From: CAZUXE01 sp964624585
Lineage (GTDB): Bacteria > Hydrothermota > Tepidihabitantia > B3-TA06
Direction of reading: 5' to 3'
NCBI GenBank assembly: GCA_964624585.1
Contig: CAZUXE010000017.1
Span: forward strand, 1 to 31,108
Length of the DNA stretch: 31,108 nt
The position numbers and the translations under genes were made by a program. Under the pieces are notes generated by a model that saw nothing but the letters and a program-made list of their open reading frames with translations, ran no database searches and was not told where the DNA came from. Shown here one piece after another: positions 14,665 through 22,010 of the stretch (positions within the stretch are counted from its first letter, which is position 1; each line of letters starts with the position of its first letter).

Positions 14665-17012
14665 ACCTTCAGCCTCAATATAGTGACCCCACCTCCGCCT
14701 TCAAAAGGTTCACCAACCCTGAACGATGAAATAAGATTCGACGAACGCGCAAATTCCATCACCATAGAACGTAATACACCGGTTCCTTTCCCATGCAAAA
14801 TAGACACTTCACTAATTCCCAAAGCATAAGCTTCGTTGATATATGCAAGCAAACACTGATAAGCATCCTCGGCATACATTCCTCTAATACTCAATTGAGT
14901 ATTAAATTCAAGTTCATCATAATTTGAATCTATAGTGGGGTTTAAGGAAAAAGTCGCCTTATTCTTAAAAGATTCATCATGTTCCAGAACTTCCAAATCA
15001 CTCAATGCAAGAGCAATCTTTAGGCTACCCATTTCCACCATAGCCTCTCCCCTTTTTTCGTCTATTTCAACTATCATACCTTGTCTTGCCAGTTTTTTGG
15101 AACGCACCTTATCGCCTGGTTGTAGTAGAGTTGGTAGAGAAGTCTGAACGCCGGATAATTCTGTAGAATCAGAATATGCACGTAGAGCCTCTTCTTGGTT
15201 CTTTATATAAGCCTTCGCTTTAATTACCGATTCACGAGAAGCTTTGCTTTCTTTAATTTCCTTTACCAAATATTCCAACTGCTTTCGTGTTTCTGAAAGC
15301 AGTTTGGCACGCTCAACGGCGATATCGTCTGAAAAACGTTTGCGCATTTCTTCAAGCTTTGCCTGAGCTTTAAGGTATGACTGCTTTATACTACGTGATT
15401 CTAATAACTCCTGCTCAAGCTCTAGCCTAAGTTTTTGCACCCTGTTACGTTCTGCAGAGAGATTGGAAATAATAGCAGAAGACTCCAGTAAATCAGGATT
15501 AATATAGGTACGGGCGCGTTTGAGGATTGATGTCGGGAAACCCTGTTCCTCGGCAGCTTGCAGGGCATTTGAAGTCCCTGGAATACCCATTTGCAATTTA
15601 TATGTAGGGTGATTGGTAAACTCCATACCTGCATTTTGCATATCCTTACGTCCTTCAGCAAAACTTTTAAGCGACTCAAAATGAGTAGTAGCAATCACGG
15701 TTGCTCCTTTTTCAGCTAAGGTTTCAAGAACCGCCATTGCCAAGGCGCCGCCTTCTTCTGGAGAAGTGGATGAGCCTAATTCATCAAGCAAAACCAACGA
15801 TGCCGAATCAGCCTGTTCAAGAATAAGTTTCAAGTTAGCTATGTGGGCAGTAAAACTTGAAAGATTATCGTCTATCGATTGTTCATCGCCAATATCAATA
15901 AATACCTTACGGTAAAAGGGAATCGCAGTATCAGGCGATGCTGGTACATGAAGTCCTGAAGCAGCAAGCATTGCAATAAGACCCAGGGTTTTAAGAACCA
16001 CAGTTTTCCCCCCTGCATTAGGGCCTGATATAAGAAGTACTCTAGTCTCAGGTTCCAATTTTATATCCAAAGGCACAACCTCACGCTTCATTAGCAGCAA
16101 GGGATGACGAGCATTGTAGATTTCCATAACTCTAGCATTCGGATTAACCCGATTAGCCTTAAGGCTTCGCGCCCAATCAGCACGGGCAAATATAAAATCA
16201 AGCTCCGCAATAAGTTCAAGCGACACTTCTATATCATAAAGTCTCTCTCTTATTGCCGTTGCTAAAGCTATCAATATTCTCTCTATCTCTTCACGCTCTT
16301 CTTCACGCAATTTTCTCAATTGATTGTTGAGAGCAACGGTTTCATAAGGCTCAATAAATACAGTAGCTCCAGCTGAAGATGTCCCGTGCACAACCCCTTC
16401 AAGCTCGGCTTCCCTATCTCTTCTCAGGGCAAGAACCAACCTGCCTTCTCTAAAGTGAACCGCTGTTTCCTGAAATATTTCAGGCCTAGTGGTTGCCATA
16501 GCATCAAGTGTTCTTAAAACCGATTTTCGTTCAGAAGCAATTGAACGTCTTATTTCAGTCAGTCTTGGAGACGCCGATTCCTTTACTCCGTCTTCATCAA
16601 CAGTCGCAAATATCAGGGTAACGAGATTATCAAATACTGTAATTTGTTCGCCATATTCACGCAACAACTTAATCTTCGACTCTCTGGGAATACTTCCACT
16701 AGTGAGCCTTTTCTTGACCTGAGCAACTGCCTTGAGTCCGTTTGCTAACTTTAAGAAATTACGCGCAGGAAGATATTTCCCTTCTTTAAGCTCAACAGTC
16801 AATTCATCAAGAGGGGAACAAGCTGAAAACGGTAAACTTTGCTGAAAAACCAAGGCTTCATCGGTTTCAGCAAATCGCCTCTCAGCAAGTTCAACAGACC
16901 TCGCGGGGGAAAGAGACTTTGCCAGTTTCTTTCCCCCTAAAGTGGCGCATTTTTGCGCTAAAATTTCACGGATGCGTGAAAAATCGAGACGCTTAAACGT
17001 CTCTGCAATCAC
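14661..17012 (-). CDS. mutS2: MutS2 family ATPase/endonuclease
   Basis: 783 residues. MutS-like core with clamp helices, Walker A GPNAGGKT (330-337), the ABC-like DDNLSSFTAH (381-390) and Walker B LVLLDE (406-411), followed by TTHFESLK. A long coiled-coil/KOW-like linker (about 510-660) precedes a C-terminal Smr domain. In the Smr domain the usual LDLRG motif reads LSIRG (707-711), the Asp being Ser, while HGKGTG (740-745) is intact. MutS2 lacks the mismatch-reading domain; known members act on recombination intermediates or on collided ribosomes. It overlaps rpsU and dnaG by 4 nt each. Its insertion between rpsU and dnaG is unusual relative to E. coli. Confidence 0.95.
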   Translation of the reverse strand: MIAETFKRLDFSRIREILAQKCATLGGKKLAKSLSPARSVELAERRFAETDEALVFQQSLPFSACSPLDELTVELKEGKYLPARNFLKLANGLKAVAQVKKRLTSGSIPRESKIKLLREYGEQITVFDNLVTLIFATVDEDGVKESASPRLTEIRRSIASERKSVLRTLDAMATTRPEIFQETAVHFREGRLVLALRRDREAELEGVVHGTSSAGATVFIEPYETVALNNQLRKLREEEREEIERILIALATAIRERLYDIEVSLELIAELDFIFARADWARSLKANRVNPNARVMEIYNARHPLLLMKREVVPLDIKLEPETRVLLISGPNAGGKTVVLKTLGLIAMLAASGLHVPASPDTAIPFYRKVFIDIGDEQSIDDNLSSFTAHIANLKLILEQADSASLVLLDELGSSTSPEEGGALAMAVLETLAEKGATVIATTHFESLKSFAEGRKDMQNAGMEFTNHPTYKLQMGIPGTSNALQAAEEQGFPTSILKRARTYINPDLLESSAIISNLSAERNRVQKLRLELEQELLESRSIKQSYLKAQAKLEEMRKRFSDDIAVERAKLLSETRKQLEYLVKEIKESKASRESVIKAKAYIKNQEEALRAYSDSTELSGVQTSLPTLLQPGDKVRSKKLARQGMIVEIDEKRGEAMVEMGSLKIALALSDLEVLEHDESFKNKATFSLNPTIDSNYDELEFNTQLSIRGMYAEDAYQCLLAYINEAYALGISEVSILHGKGTGVLRSMVMEFARSSNLISSFRVGEPFEGGGGVTILRLKV

Positions 17013-17212
17013 ATTAAATTACGCTCCTTCTGACGGCGGCGCCACGCTTTGCGCTTTGCCTCCAGGGTCTTACGCTTACGTTTTTCACTTGGTTTCTCGT
17101 AATGTTCGTGACGTTTGAAATCACGCAGTATTCCCGCCTTTTCGCAGGCGCGACGGAATCTGCGCATAAAGCTTTCGTATGATTCACCTTCGCGTACTTC
17201 TACGGTTGCCAA
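17009..17212 (-). CDS. rpsU: Ribosomal protein S21
   Basis: 67 residues from the TTG at 17212. The frame extends to an ATG at 17242, but S21 families begin (M)ATVEVREGES, and this TTG sits 5 nt behind an excellent GGGAGGTGA (17218-17226), so the extension MSYFRREVNL is not used. The body ESYESFMRRFRRACEKAGILRDFKRHEHYEKPSEKRKRK and the basic C-terminal helix KAWRRRQKERN are typical. S21 binds near the anti-Shine-Dalgarno of 16S rRNA on the 30S platform. The upstream 13-codon ORF ends inside the ribosome site of this gene. Its stop overlaps the mutS2 ATG by 4 nt. Confidence 0.93.
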   Translation of the reverse strand: MATVEVREGESYESFMRRFRRACEKAGILRDFKRHEHYEKPSEKRKRKTLEAKRKAWRRRQKERNLM

Positions 17213-17217
17213 TAGAT

Positions 17218-17259
17218 TCACCTCCCTTCTAAAATACGACATTTGTGAGGTTTACACAT
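17218..17259 (-). CDS. 13-codon leader ORF ahead of rpsU
   Basis: ATG at 17259 opens MCKPHKCRILEGR-stop. It has its own good Shine-Dalgarno, AAAGGAG (17268-17274) with 8 nt spacing. The TGA (17220-17218) is part of the GGGAGGTGA that serves rpsU, so a ribosome terminating here stands on the S21 start site. It begins 76 nt after the rsmE stop. It could act as a translation-coupling leader. The C-x4-C pair and the basic character are noted, but no function can be assigned. Confidence 0.45.
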   Translation of the reverse strand: MCKPHKCRILEGR

Positions 17260-17334
17260 CTTAAAATCTCCTTTGGATTCAATATCGTTTACTTAGAAAA
17301 GCTATTCTTTGTATAAACAACATAAATCCATAAG

Positions 17335-18060
17335 TTATACATCATATAAATTGTAAACAGTTGCAAGGGCAGCAATCGCTGCTGTTTCAGAACGCAGCCG
17401 ACGCAACCCAAGCGAAAAAACCCTTGCGCCAGCTTCTTGAATCTTCTCTACTTCGTCAGGCGCAAATCCGCCTTCTGCCCCAATTATGAGCAACATTCGA
17501 CGTACTCTTTTACTGGTCAATCTTTCTCTAAGCTGATGCCGGGCATCTTCCCACGCCACTAAGGCGTGATCGTAGTTGGGAATTGTAGCCAAAAATTCAT
17601 GCAAGTCAAGAACTGGCAATATCTTCGGGGCAACAGACCTCATCGATTGTTTCATAGCCGATACAATAATTCGCTCAAAACGCTTAATTTTCTTTTCACC
17701 TTCTTCCCAATTAGGAACCGTTCTTGCGGTAATCAGAGGAAGAAACGCTGTTACTCCCATTTCGGTACATTTTTCAAAAAGTATTTCAATCCGCGGCGCC
17801 TTAAGAATCCCAAAGGCTAAGGTTATCTCAAGCAGAGCTTCTTTTGGTTTCCGACGAATTGAAATTATTTGTCCCTCAACTATGCTGTCTGAAGCTGATG
17901 AGACAAGTACTTGATATTCCGAACCTTCACCATCGGTTACCAGAATCTTGTCTCCCTGACGGTAACGTTTCACCTTAAATATGTGATGAGCTTCCTCGCC
18001 TCTTATTGTAATTCTGGAACCGGAAATTGTCAGCGGAGGGGAGTAGAAAAGGTCTTTCAT
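17335..18060 (-). CDS. rsmE: 16S rRNA m3U1498 methyltransferase
   Basis: 241 residues, normal for RsmE. The N-terminal PUA-like domain has HHIFKVKRYRQGDKILVTDGEG. The C-terminal SPOUT/trefoil-knot domain has the AdoMet-binding signatures LIIGAEGGFAPDEVEKIQEAG and FSLGLRRLRSETAAIAALATVY. The enzyme methylates U1498 of 16S rRNA in the assembled 30S subunit. The ATG overlaps the dnaJ stop by 4 nt, as in many Firmicutes-like dnaJ-rsmE clusters. The next gene (rpsU) starts after a gap of about 120 nt that holds the leader ORF. Confidence 0.95.
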   Translation of the reverse strand: MKDLFYSPPLTISGSRITIRGEEAHHIFKVKRYRQGDKILVTDGEGSEYQVLVSSASDSIVEGQIISIRRKPKEALLEITLAFGILKAPRIEILFEKCTEMGVTAFLPLITARTVPNWEEGEKKIKRFERIIVSAMKQSMRSVAPKILPVLDLHEFLATIPNYDHALVAWEDARHQLRERLTSKRVRRMLLIIGAEGGFAPDEVEKIQEAGARVFSLGLRRLRSETAAIAALATVYNLYDV

Positions 18061-19196
18061 TTCTCCGGTTTCCTTGGATCTGGAACCTTGTAGTCTTTCG
18101 CCTTTAACTCATTGATAATTTTTTTCTGAACGCCGTTCAGTCGTTTAGGAATATGCACAATGATGCGAACCAGTTCATCACCCCTACCGCCATTCAAATG
18201 TTCTATTCCGTATTTACGAAGACGATAAATGGCCCCTGATTGAGTTCCAGAATGAATTTTCAAACTCTTTCTGCCATCGAGAGTTGGTACCTGCACTTCT
18301 CCTCCAAGCGATGCTATAGTAAAGGATATGGGAAATTCAACCATTATATCATCGCCTACACGTCTGAAGAGTTTGTGAGGTTTTTCGTCAAACTCAACAA
18401 CTATATCTCCACGCCCACCAGGTCCCCAGTTAGCTTCATTACGCAAACGCATAAAATTCCCACTGGCTACTCCAGCAGGAATATTTAATTCAATTTTGTG
18501 CGATTTCTTTATACGCCCGGCCCCCTTGCAACGTTGACAAGTCTCTTTATAAGTTTCACCACTCCCGTGACAAGCAGGACATACTTGACGTTGCCTTATT
18601 TCTCCGAAAATTGAACGTGAGACAGTTATAACCTGCCCCCTACCCTTACAGGTAGAGCAAACTTCTACATCATGCCCCCCTTTGCCATCGCACTCTTCAC
18701 ACTTATCGTAACGTTTTACCTGAATCTTTTTTCTAGCTCCCTTAGCTATCTCTTCTAAAGTGAGGGATATACGAATGCGGATATCTCCCCCAAGCCGACG
18801 ACGAGGATTAGACGATTGAGTAAAACCACCAAAGCCTCCTCCACCTCCAAAACCAAAAAGATTCCCAAATAAATTGGAAAAAATATCGCCAAATACGGAA
18901 TCACCCTCAAAATCCGTCTGATGACGACGGTAGAAATCATTAGGGTTGAATCCACCGTACTGACTATCTACACCGGCGTGACCAAATTGATCATAGAGCT
19001 TACGTTTTTCAGGGTCAGAAAGGATATCATAGGCTTCCGAAACCTCTTTGAATTTCTCACGCGCTTTATCACGATCATTAGGGTTGGCGTCAGGATGATG
19101 TTGCCGCGCCAATTTCCTATAAGCCTTTTTAATATCATCAGCTGACGCCCCCTTATCTACTCCAAGCACCTCGTAATAATCGCGCTTTTCACTCAC
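18057..19196 (-). CDS. dnaJ: Chaperone DnaJ (Hsp40)
   Basis: 379 residues from a GTG preceded by AAGGGGGG. J-domain at 1-70 with the essential HPD (34-36), then a Gly/Phe-rich linker (~78-130). The zinc-finger domain has four repeats, CEECDGKGG, CSTCKGRGQ, CPACHGSGE and CQRCKGAGR. The C-terminal substrate-binding beta-domains follow, with FDEKPHKLFRRVGDDI and PTLDGRKSLKI. It is a full type I DnaJ that stimulates the DnaK ATPase and hands over clients. It follows dnaK after 112 nt without an obvious terminator and overlaps rsmE by 4 nt. Confidence 0.97.
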   Translation of the reverse strand: MSEKRDYYEVLGVDKGASADDIKKAYRKLARQHHPDANPNDRDKAREKFKEVSEAYDILSDPEKRKLYDQFGHAGVDSQYGGFNPNDFYRRHQTDFEGDSVFGDIFSNLFGNLFGFGGGGGFGGFTQSSNPRRRLGGDIRIRISLTLEEIAKGARKKIQVKRYDKCEECDGKGGHDVEVCSTCKGRGQVITVSRSIFGEIRQRQVCPACHGSGETYKETCQRCKGAGRIKKSHKIELNIPAGVASGNFMRLRNEANWGPGGRGDIVVEFDEKPHKLFRRVGDDIMVEFPISFTIASLGGEVQVPTLDGRKSLKIHSGTQSGAIYRLRKYGIEHLNGGRGDELVRIIVHIPKRLNGVQKKIINELKAKDYKVPDPRKPEK

Positions 19197-19308
19197 CCGC
19201 GGCCCCCCTTCCCCCTAGCTTTACCAAAACTTGTAAGTAATCCAGAAGATGAGCTAGATTAAAACTAAGATGAAACATTTTTTTGTTAAAGATAGTTCTC
19301 AAAGTTAA

Positions 19309-21258
19309 TTAAGAATTGGTTTGCGAATCTTCATCGTCGATAACTTCATAATCAGCTTGAACATCTTCGGCTTCTTTTTGAGATTCTGTGTTAGCACTTG
19401 AAGCGCTTGATTGTTGACTTGCCGCTCCAGTCGACTGAGTTGCAGATTGTTTATCTTTATACAATATTTCAGAAATTTTATATGAGGCCTGCTGAAGTTC
19501 ATCCACTGCTTTATTTATAGCGGCAACGTCTTCACCCTTCATAATTTCCTTCAATGACGCCATTTTATCTTCAACATTCTTACGGTCGGTTTCAGGGACC
19601 TTATCTCCAGCCTCACGCATAGATTTCTCAACAGCATAAATTAATCCATCAGCCTTGTTACGTGCCTCTATTACCTCACGGTGCTGACGGTCTTCTGCTG
19701 AATGTGATTCGGCATCTTTAACCATTTTTTCAATTTCATCCTCGGAAAGACCGGATGAAGCGGTGATTTTAATAGATTGCTCTTTACCTGTTCCCTTATC
19801 TTTCGCAGATACGTGCAGTATTCCGTTTTCATCGATATCGAATGTTACCTCAATTTGAGGCATACCGCGTGGAGCAGGAGGAATTCCGGAAAGTTCAAAA
19901 CGACCTAAGGTACGATTATCATTAACCATTGGGCGCTCACCTTGCAGGACGTGTACAGTTACCGCAGGTTGACTATCTTCGGCTGTAGTAAATGTCTGTG
20001 ATTTTTTAGTAGGGATTGTAGTGTTACGAGGAATAAGCACAGTCATAACTCCACCTTGAGTTTCAATTCCAAGAGAAAGAGGAGTAACATCCAGTAAAAG
20101 TAATGATTGCTCAGAATCGGCTTGCCCTGAAGCCTGGAAACCAGCTTGAGCCGCTCCCATTGCCACAACTTCATCAGGATTTATACCTTTGTGAGGTTCT
20201 TTACCAAAAAATTCCCTAACTTTTTGCTGCACTATAGGCATACGGGTCTGGCCGCCAACCAAAATAACTTCAGAAATATCTGCAGGCGTAAGCTTCGCGT
20301 CTTCAAGAGCTTGCTTTACAGGACCAAAAGTACTCTCAACAAGATCACCAACCAAGGATTCAAGCTTGGTACGGGTTATATTCATTTCAAGATGAAGAGG
20401 CCCTTTTTCGGCATCAGATGCTATAAAAGGCTGACTTATAGTGGTCTCAAGACGGGTAGACAATTCAATCTTTGCTTTTTCAGAAGCTTCTTTTATGCGA
20501 GCTAGGGCTGAACGGTCTTTCGACAAATCAACACCTTGCTCACGCTTAAATTCATCTATAATGTAATCCATAATCCGCTGATCGAAATCGTCACCACCCA
20601 ACATGGTGTTGCCATTAGTTGAAAGCACCTCTATTGTTTTTGCCTCAGCGTCAATTTCGATGATAGATATATCGAATGTACCGCCACCTAAATCATAGAC
20701 TGCAACCTTTGCCGATTTTGACTTATCCAAACCATAGGCCAATGCCGCAGCTGTAGGTTCATTTATAATACGAAGCACATCCAGTCCCGCTATCTTACCG
20801 GCATCTTTGGTTGCCTGTCTTTGAGAATCGTTAAAATAGGCCGGAACAGTAATTACAGCCTGTTTAACTTGTTCACCAAGATAATTTTCAGCAGCTTTTT
20901 TAAGGTATTGAAGTATCATTGCTGATATTTCAGGAGGAGCCATTTTTTTACCGTTAACCTCCACCCAGGCGTCGCCATTATCGGCAGGAACCACTTTATA
21001 AGAAACCTTACCACGCTCACCAGCCGCTTCAGAATAGCGTCTTCCCATAAATCGTTTGATAGAATATATGGTTTCTTCTGGGTGAAGCACCGACTGCCGT
21101 TTCGCCAAAGTACCTACTAATCTTTCCTTACCAAATGATACTACAGAAGGAGTAGTACGCCCCCCTTCAGGATTGGGAATAACCACAGGTTGCCCTTGCT
21201 CTATAACCGCGACACAAGAGTTGGTTGTCCCAAGGTCAATTCCTATTACTTTTGCCAT
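19309..21258 (-). CDS. dnaK: Chaperone DnaK (Hsp70)
   Basis: 649 residues from the ATG at 21258 (MAKVIGIDLGTTNSC). The open frame continues another 22 codons to 21324, but that part lies inside grpE, and GGAGG at the very end of grpE (Gly-Gly-stop) is the ribosome site for 21258. Nucleotide-binding motifs: phosphate-1 GIDLGTTNS, AVITVPAYFNDSQRQATKDAG, INEPTAAALAYG, DLGGGTFDIS, and ILVGGQTRMPIV. The substrate domain follows TPLSLGIET. The C-terminal tail is polar, ending EVIDDED-like. ATP-driven folding chaperone working with the DnaJ and GrpE encoded on either side. Confidence 0.98.
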   Translation of the reverse strand: MAKVIGIDLGTTNSCVAVIEQGQPVVIPNPEGGRTTPSVVSFGKERLVGTLAKRQSVLHPEETIYSIKRFMGRRYSEAAGERGKVSYKVVPADNGDAWVEVNGKKMAPPEISAMILQYLKKAAENYLGEQVKQAVITVPAYFNDSQRQATKDAGKIAGLDVLRIINEPTAAALAYGLDKSKSAKVAVYDLGGGTFDISIIEIDAEAKTIEVLSTNGNTMLGGDDFDQRIMDYIIDEFKREQGVDLSKDRSALARIKEASEKAKIELSTRLETTISQPFIASDAEKGPLHLEMNITRTKLESLVGDLVESTFGPVKQALEDAKLTPADISEVILVGGQTRMPIVQQKVREFFGKEPHKGINPDEVVAMGAAQAGFQASGQADSEQSLLLLDVTPLSLGIETQGGVMTVLIPRNTTIPTKKSQTFTTAEDSQPAVTVHVLQGERPMVNDNRTLGRFELSGIPPAPRGMPQIEVTFDIDENGILHVSAKDKGTGKEQSIKITASSGLSEDEIEKMVKDAESHSAEDRQHREVIEARNKADGLIYAVEKSMREAGDKVPETDRKNVEDKMASLKEIMKGEDVAAINKAVDELQQASYKISEILYKDKQSATQSTGAASQQSSASSANTESQKEAEDVQADYEVIDDEDSQTNS

Positions 21259-21265
21259 AAGATTT

Positions 21266-21823
21266 TTATCCTCCAGCATCAGAATCTTCAGCACCGATTT
21301 CGCTATCGGCGTCAGATTCGTCATTCAATTTCTTAACTTTTTTAACAACAATAACTTGCGCAGGACGCAATACCTTGTTGTCAATCATAAATCCTTTTTT
21401 TATCTCTTCAATCACTTGCCCATGCTCTACCTGAGAATCTTCAACAAATCCCAGAACTTCTGCACGAGAAGGATCATAAATTTCACCCAAACAACTAAAT
21501 TGCTTTAAGCCGTGACTTATTAAAACATCAGAAAATTGAGAAAAAATCAACTCAATTCCTTTTCTGTATGAATCGAATGTTTGTTGGTTTTCCCCAAGCT
21601 CTGTTTTCATAGCTCTTTCGAAGTTATCCCAAACATCACAGAAATCCTTAAGAATCTCTGCTTTAATGTTTGGTATATAAGCTTCTTTCTCTTTTTGCCA
21701 CCGCTTTCGGGCGTTTTCAAACTCAGCAGCTTTTCGAAGCATAAGTGACCTTATTTCGGCTAGTTCTGCTTCTTTTTTGCTGAGTTCTTCTTTTAATTTT
21801 GTTACAGGTCCACGCTTAACCAT
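21266..21823 (-). CDS. grpE: Nucleotide exchange factor GrpE
   Basis: 185 residues. N-terminal coiled coil (KLKEELSKKEAELAEIRSLMLRKAAEFENARKRWQKEKE), then the family passage LKDFCDVWDNFERAM and KGIELIFSQFSDVLISHGLKQF, and the C-terminal beta domain with VLGFVEDSQVEHGQVIEEIKKGFMIDNKVLRPAQVIVVKK. GrpE releases ADP from DnaK. First gene of the chaperone run; no hrcA precedes it. The promoter at 21831-21858 is so near that the transcript would start at or next to this ATG. A later in-frame ATG (codon 28, behind TAAGG) would delete part of the coiled coil and is less attractive. Confidence 0.95.
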   Translation of the reverse strand: MVKRGPVTKLKEELSKKEAELAEIRSLMLRKAAEFENARKRWQKEKEAYIPNIKAEILKDFCDVWDNFERAMKTELGENQQTFDSYRKGIELIFSQFSDVLISHGLKQFSCLGEIYDPSRAEVLGFVEDSQVEHGQVIEEIKKGFMIDNKVLRPAQVIVVKKVKKLNDESDADSEIGAEDSDAGG

Positions 21824-21830
21824 TTAAGTA

Positions 21831-21858
21831 ATTATAAATATAAATCCAGTTGCGTCAA
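21831..21858 (-). promoter_or_regulatory. Promoter of grpE-dnaK-dnaJ, apparently leaderless
   Basis: On the minus strand TTGACG (21858-21853), 16-bp spacer, TATAAT (21836-21831). Only 7 nt (21830-21824) separate the -10 from the grpE ATG, placing +1 at about 21824, one base before the start codon. No Shine-Dalgarno can therefore be in the mRNA. No CIRCE element (TTAGCACTC-N9-GAGTGCTAA) is present in the 187-nt divergent region. Confidence 0.78.
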
Positions 21859-21903
21859 GGTAATTGGTGTTGCAATTGACTTAACTCATTGGCTCTAGGG
21901 GGG

Positions 21904-21931
21904 TTGACAAGTTCTTAAAAATCCATACAAT
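21904..21931 (+). promoter_or_regulatory. Promoter of the lipoprotein gene at 22011
   Basis: TTGACA (21904-21909) and TACAAT (21926-21931), 16-bp spacer. Expected start near 21938, leaving a 73-nt leader that contains a duplicated 19-nt motif and AAGGAGG before the ATG. Confidence 0.72.
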
Positions 21932-21937
21932 TTTTAT

Positions 21938-21991
21938 ATAGTGTTTGACTTGGAAAATAACTAGCTTAAATGATAGTGTTTAACTTGAAAA
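21938..21991 (+). repeat. Direct repeat pair in the leader of the lipoprotein gene
   Basis: ATAGTGTTTGACTTGGAAA (21938-21956) recurs as ATAGTGTTTAACTTGAAAA (21973-21991): 17 of 19 positions identical and starts 35 bp apart. The first copy begins at the predicted transcription start. It may be a tandem operator or a duplicated leader segment. The first copy also contains a TTGACT, but no good -10 follows at 16-17 bp. Confidence 0.6.
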
Positions 21992-22010
21992 GGATAGACA
22001 AGGAGGTCGC

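Noticed and set aside
17213..17242. Ten-residue extension of S21 from ATG 17242
   Set aside because: No ribosome site precedes it, whereas the TTG at 17212 has a near-perfect one and gives the standard S21 N-terminus.
21259..21324. N-terminal extension of DnaK upstream of MAKVIGIDLG
   Set aside because: It lies inside grpE, lacks homology to DnaK and would ignore the GGAGG placed just ahead of 21258.
21824..22010. CIRCE/HrcA operator for the grpE-dnaK run
   Set aside because: TTAGCACTC and GAGTGCTAA do not occur in the divergent region, and hrcA is not in the window.
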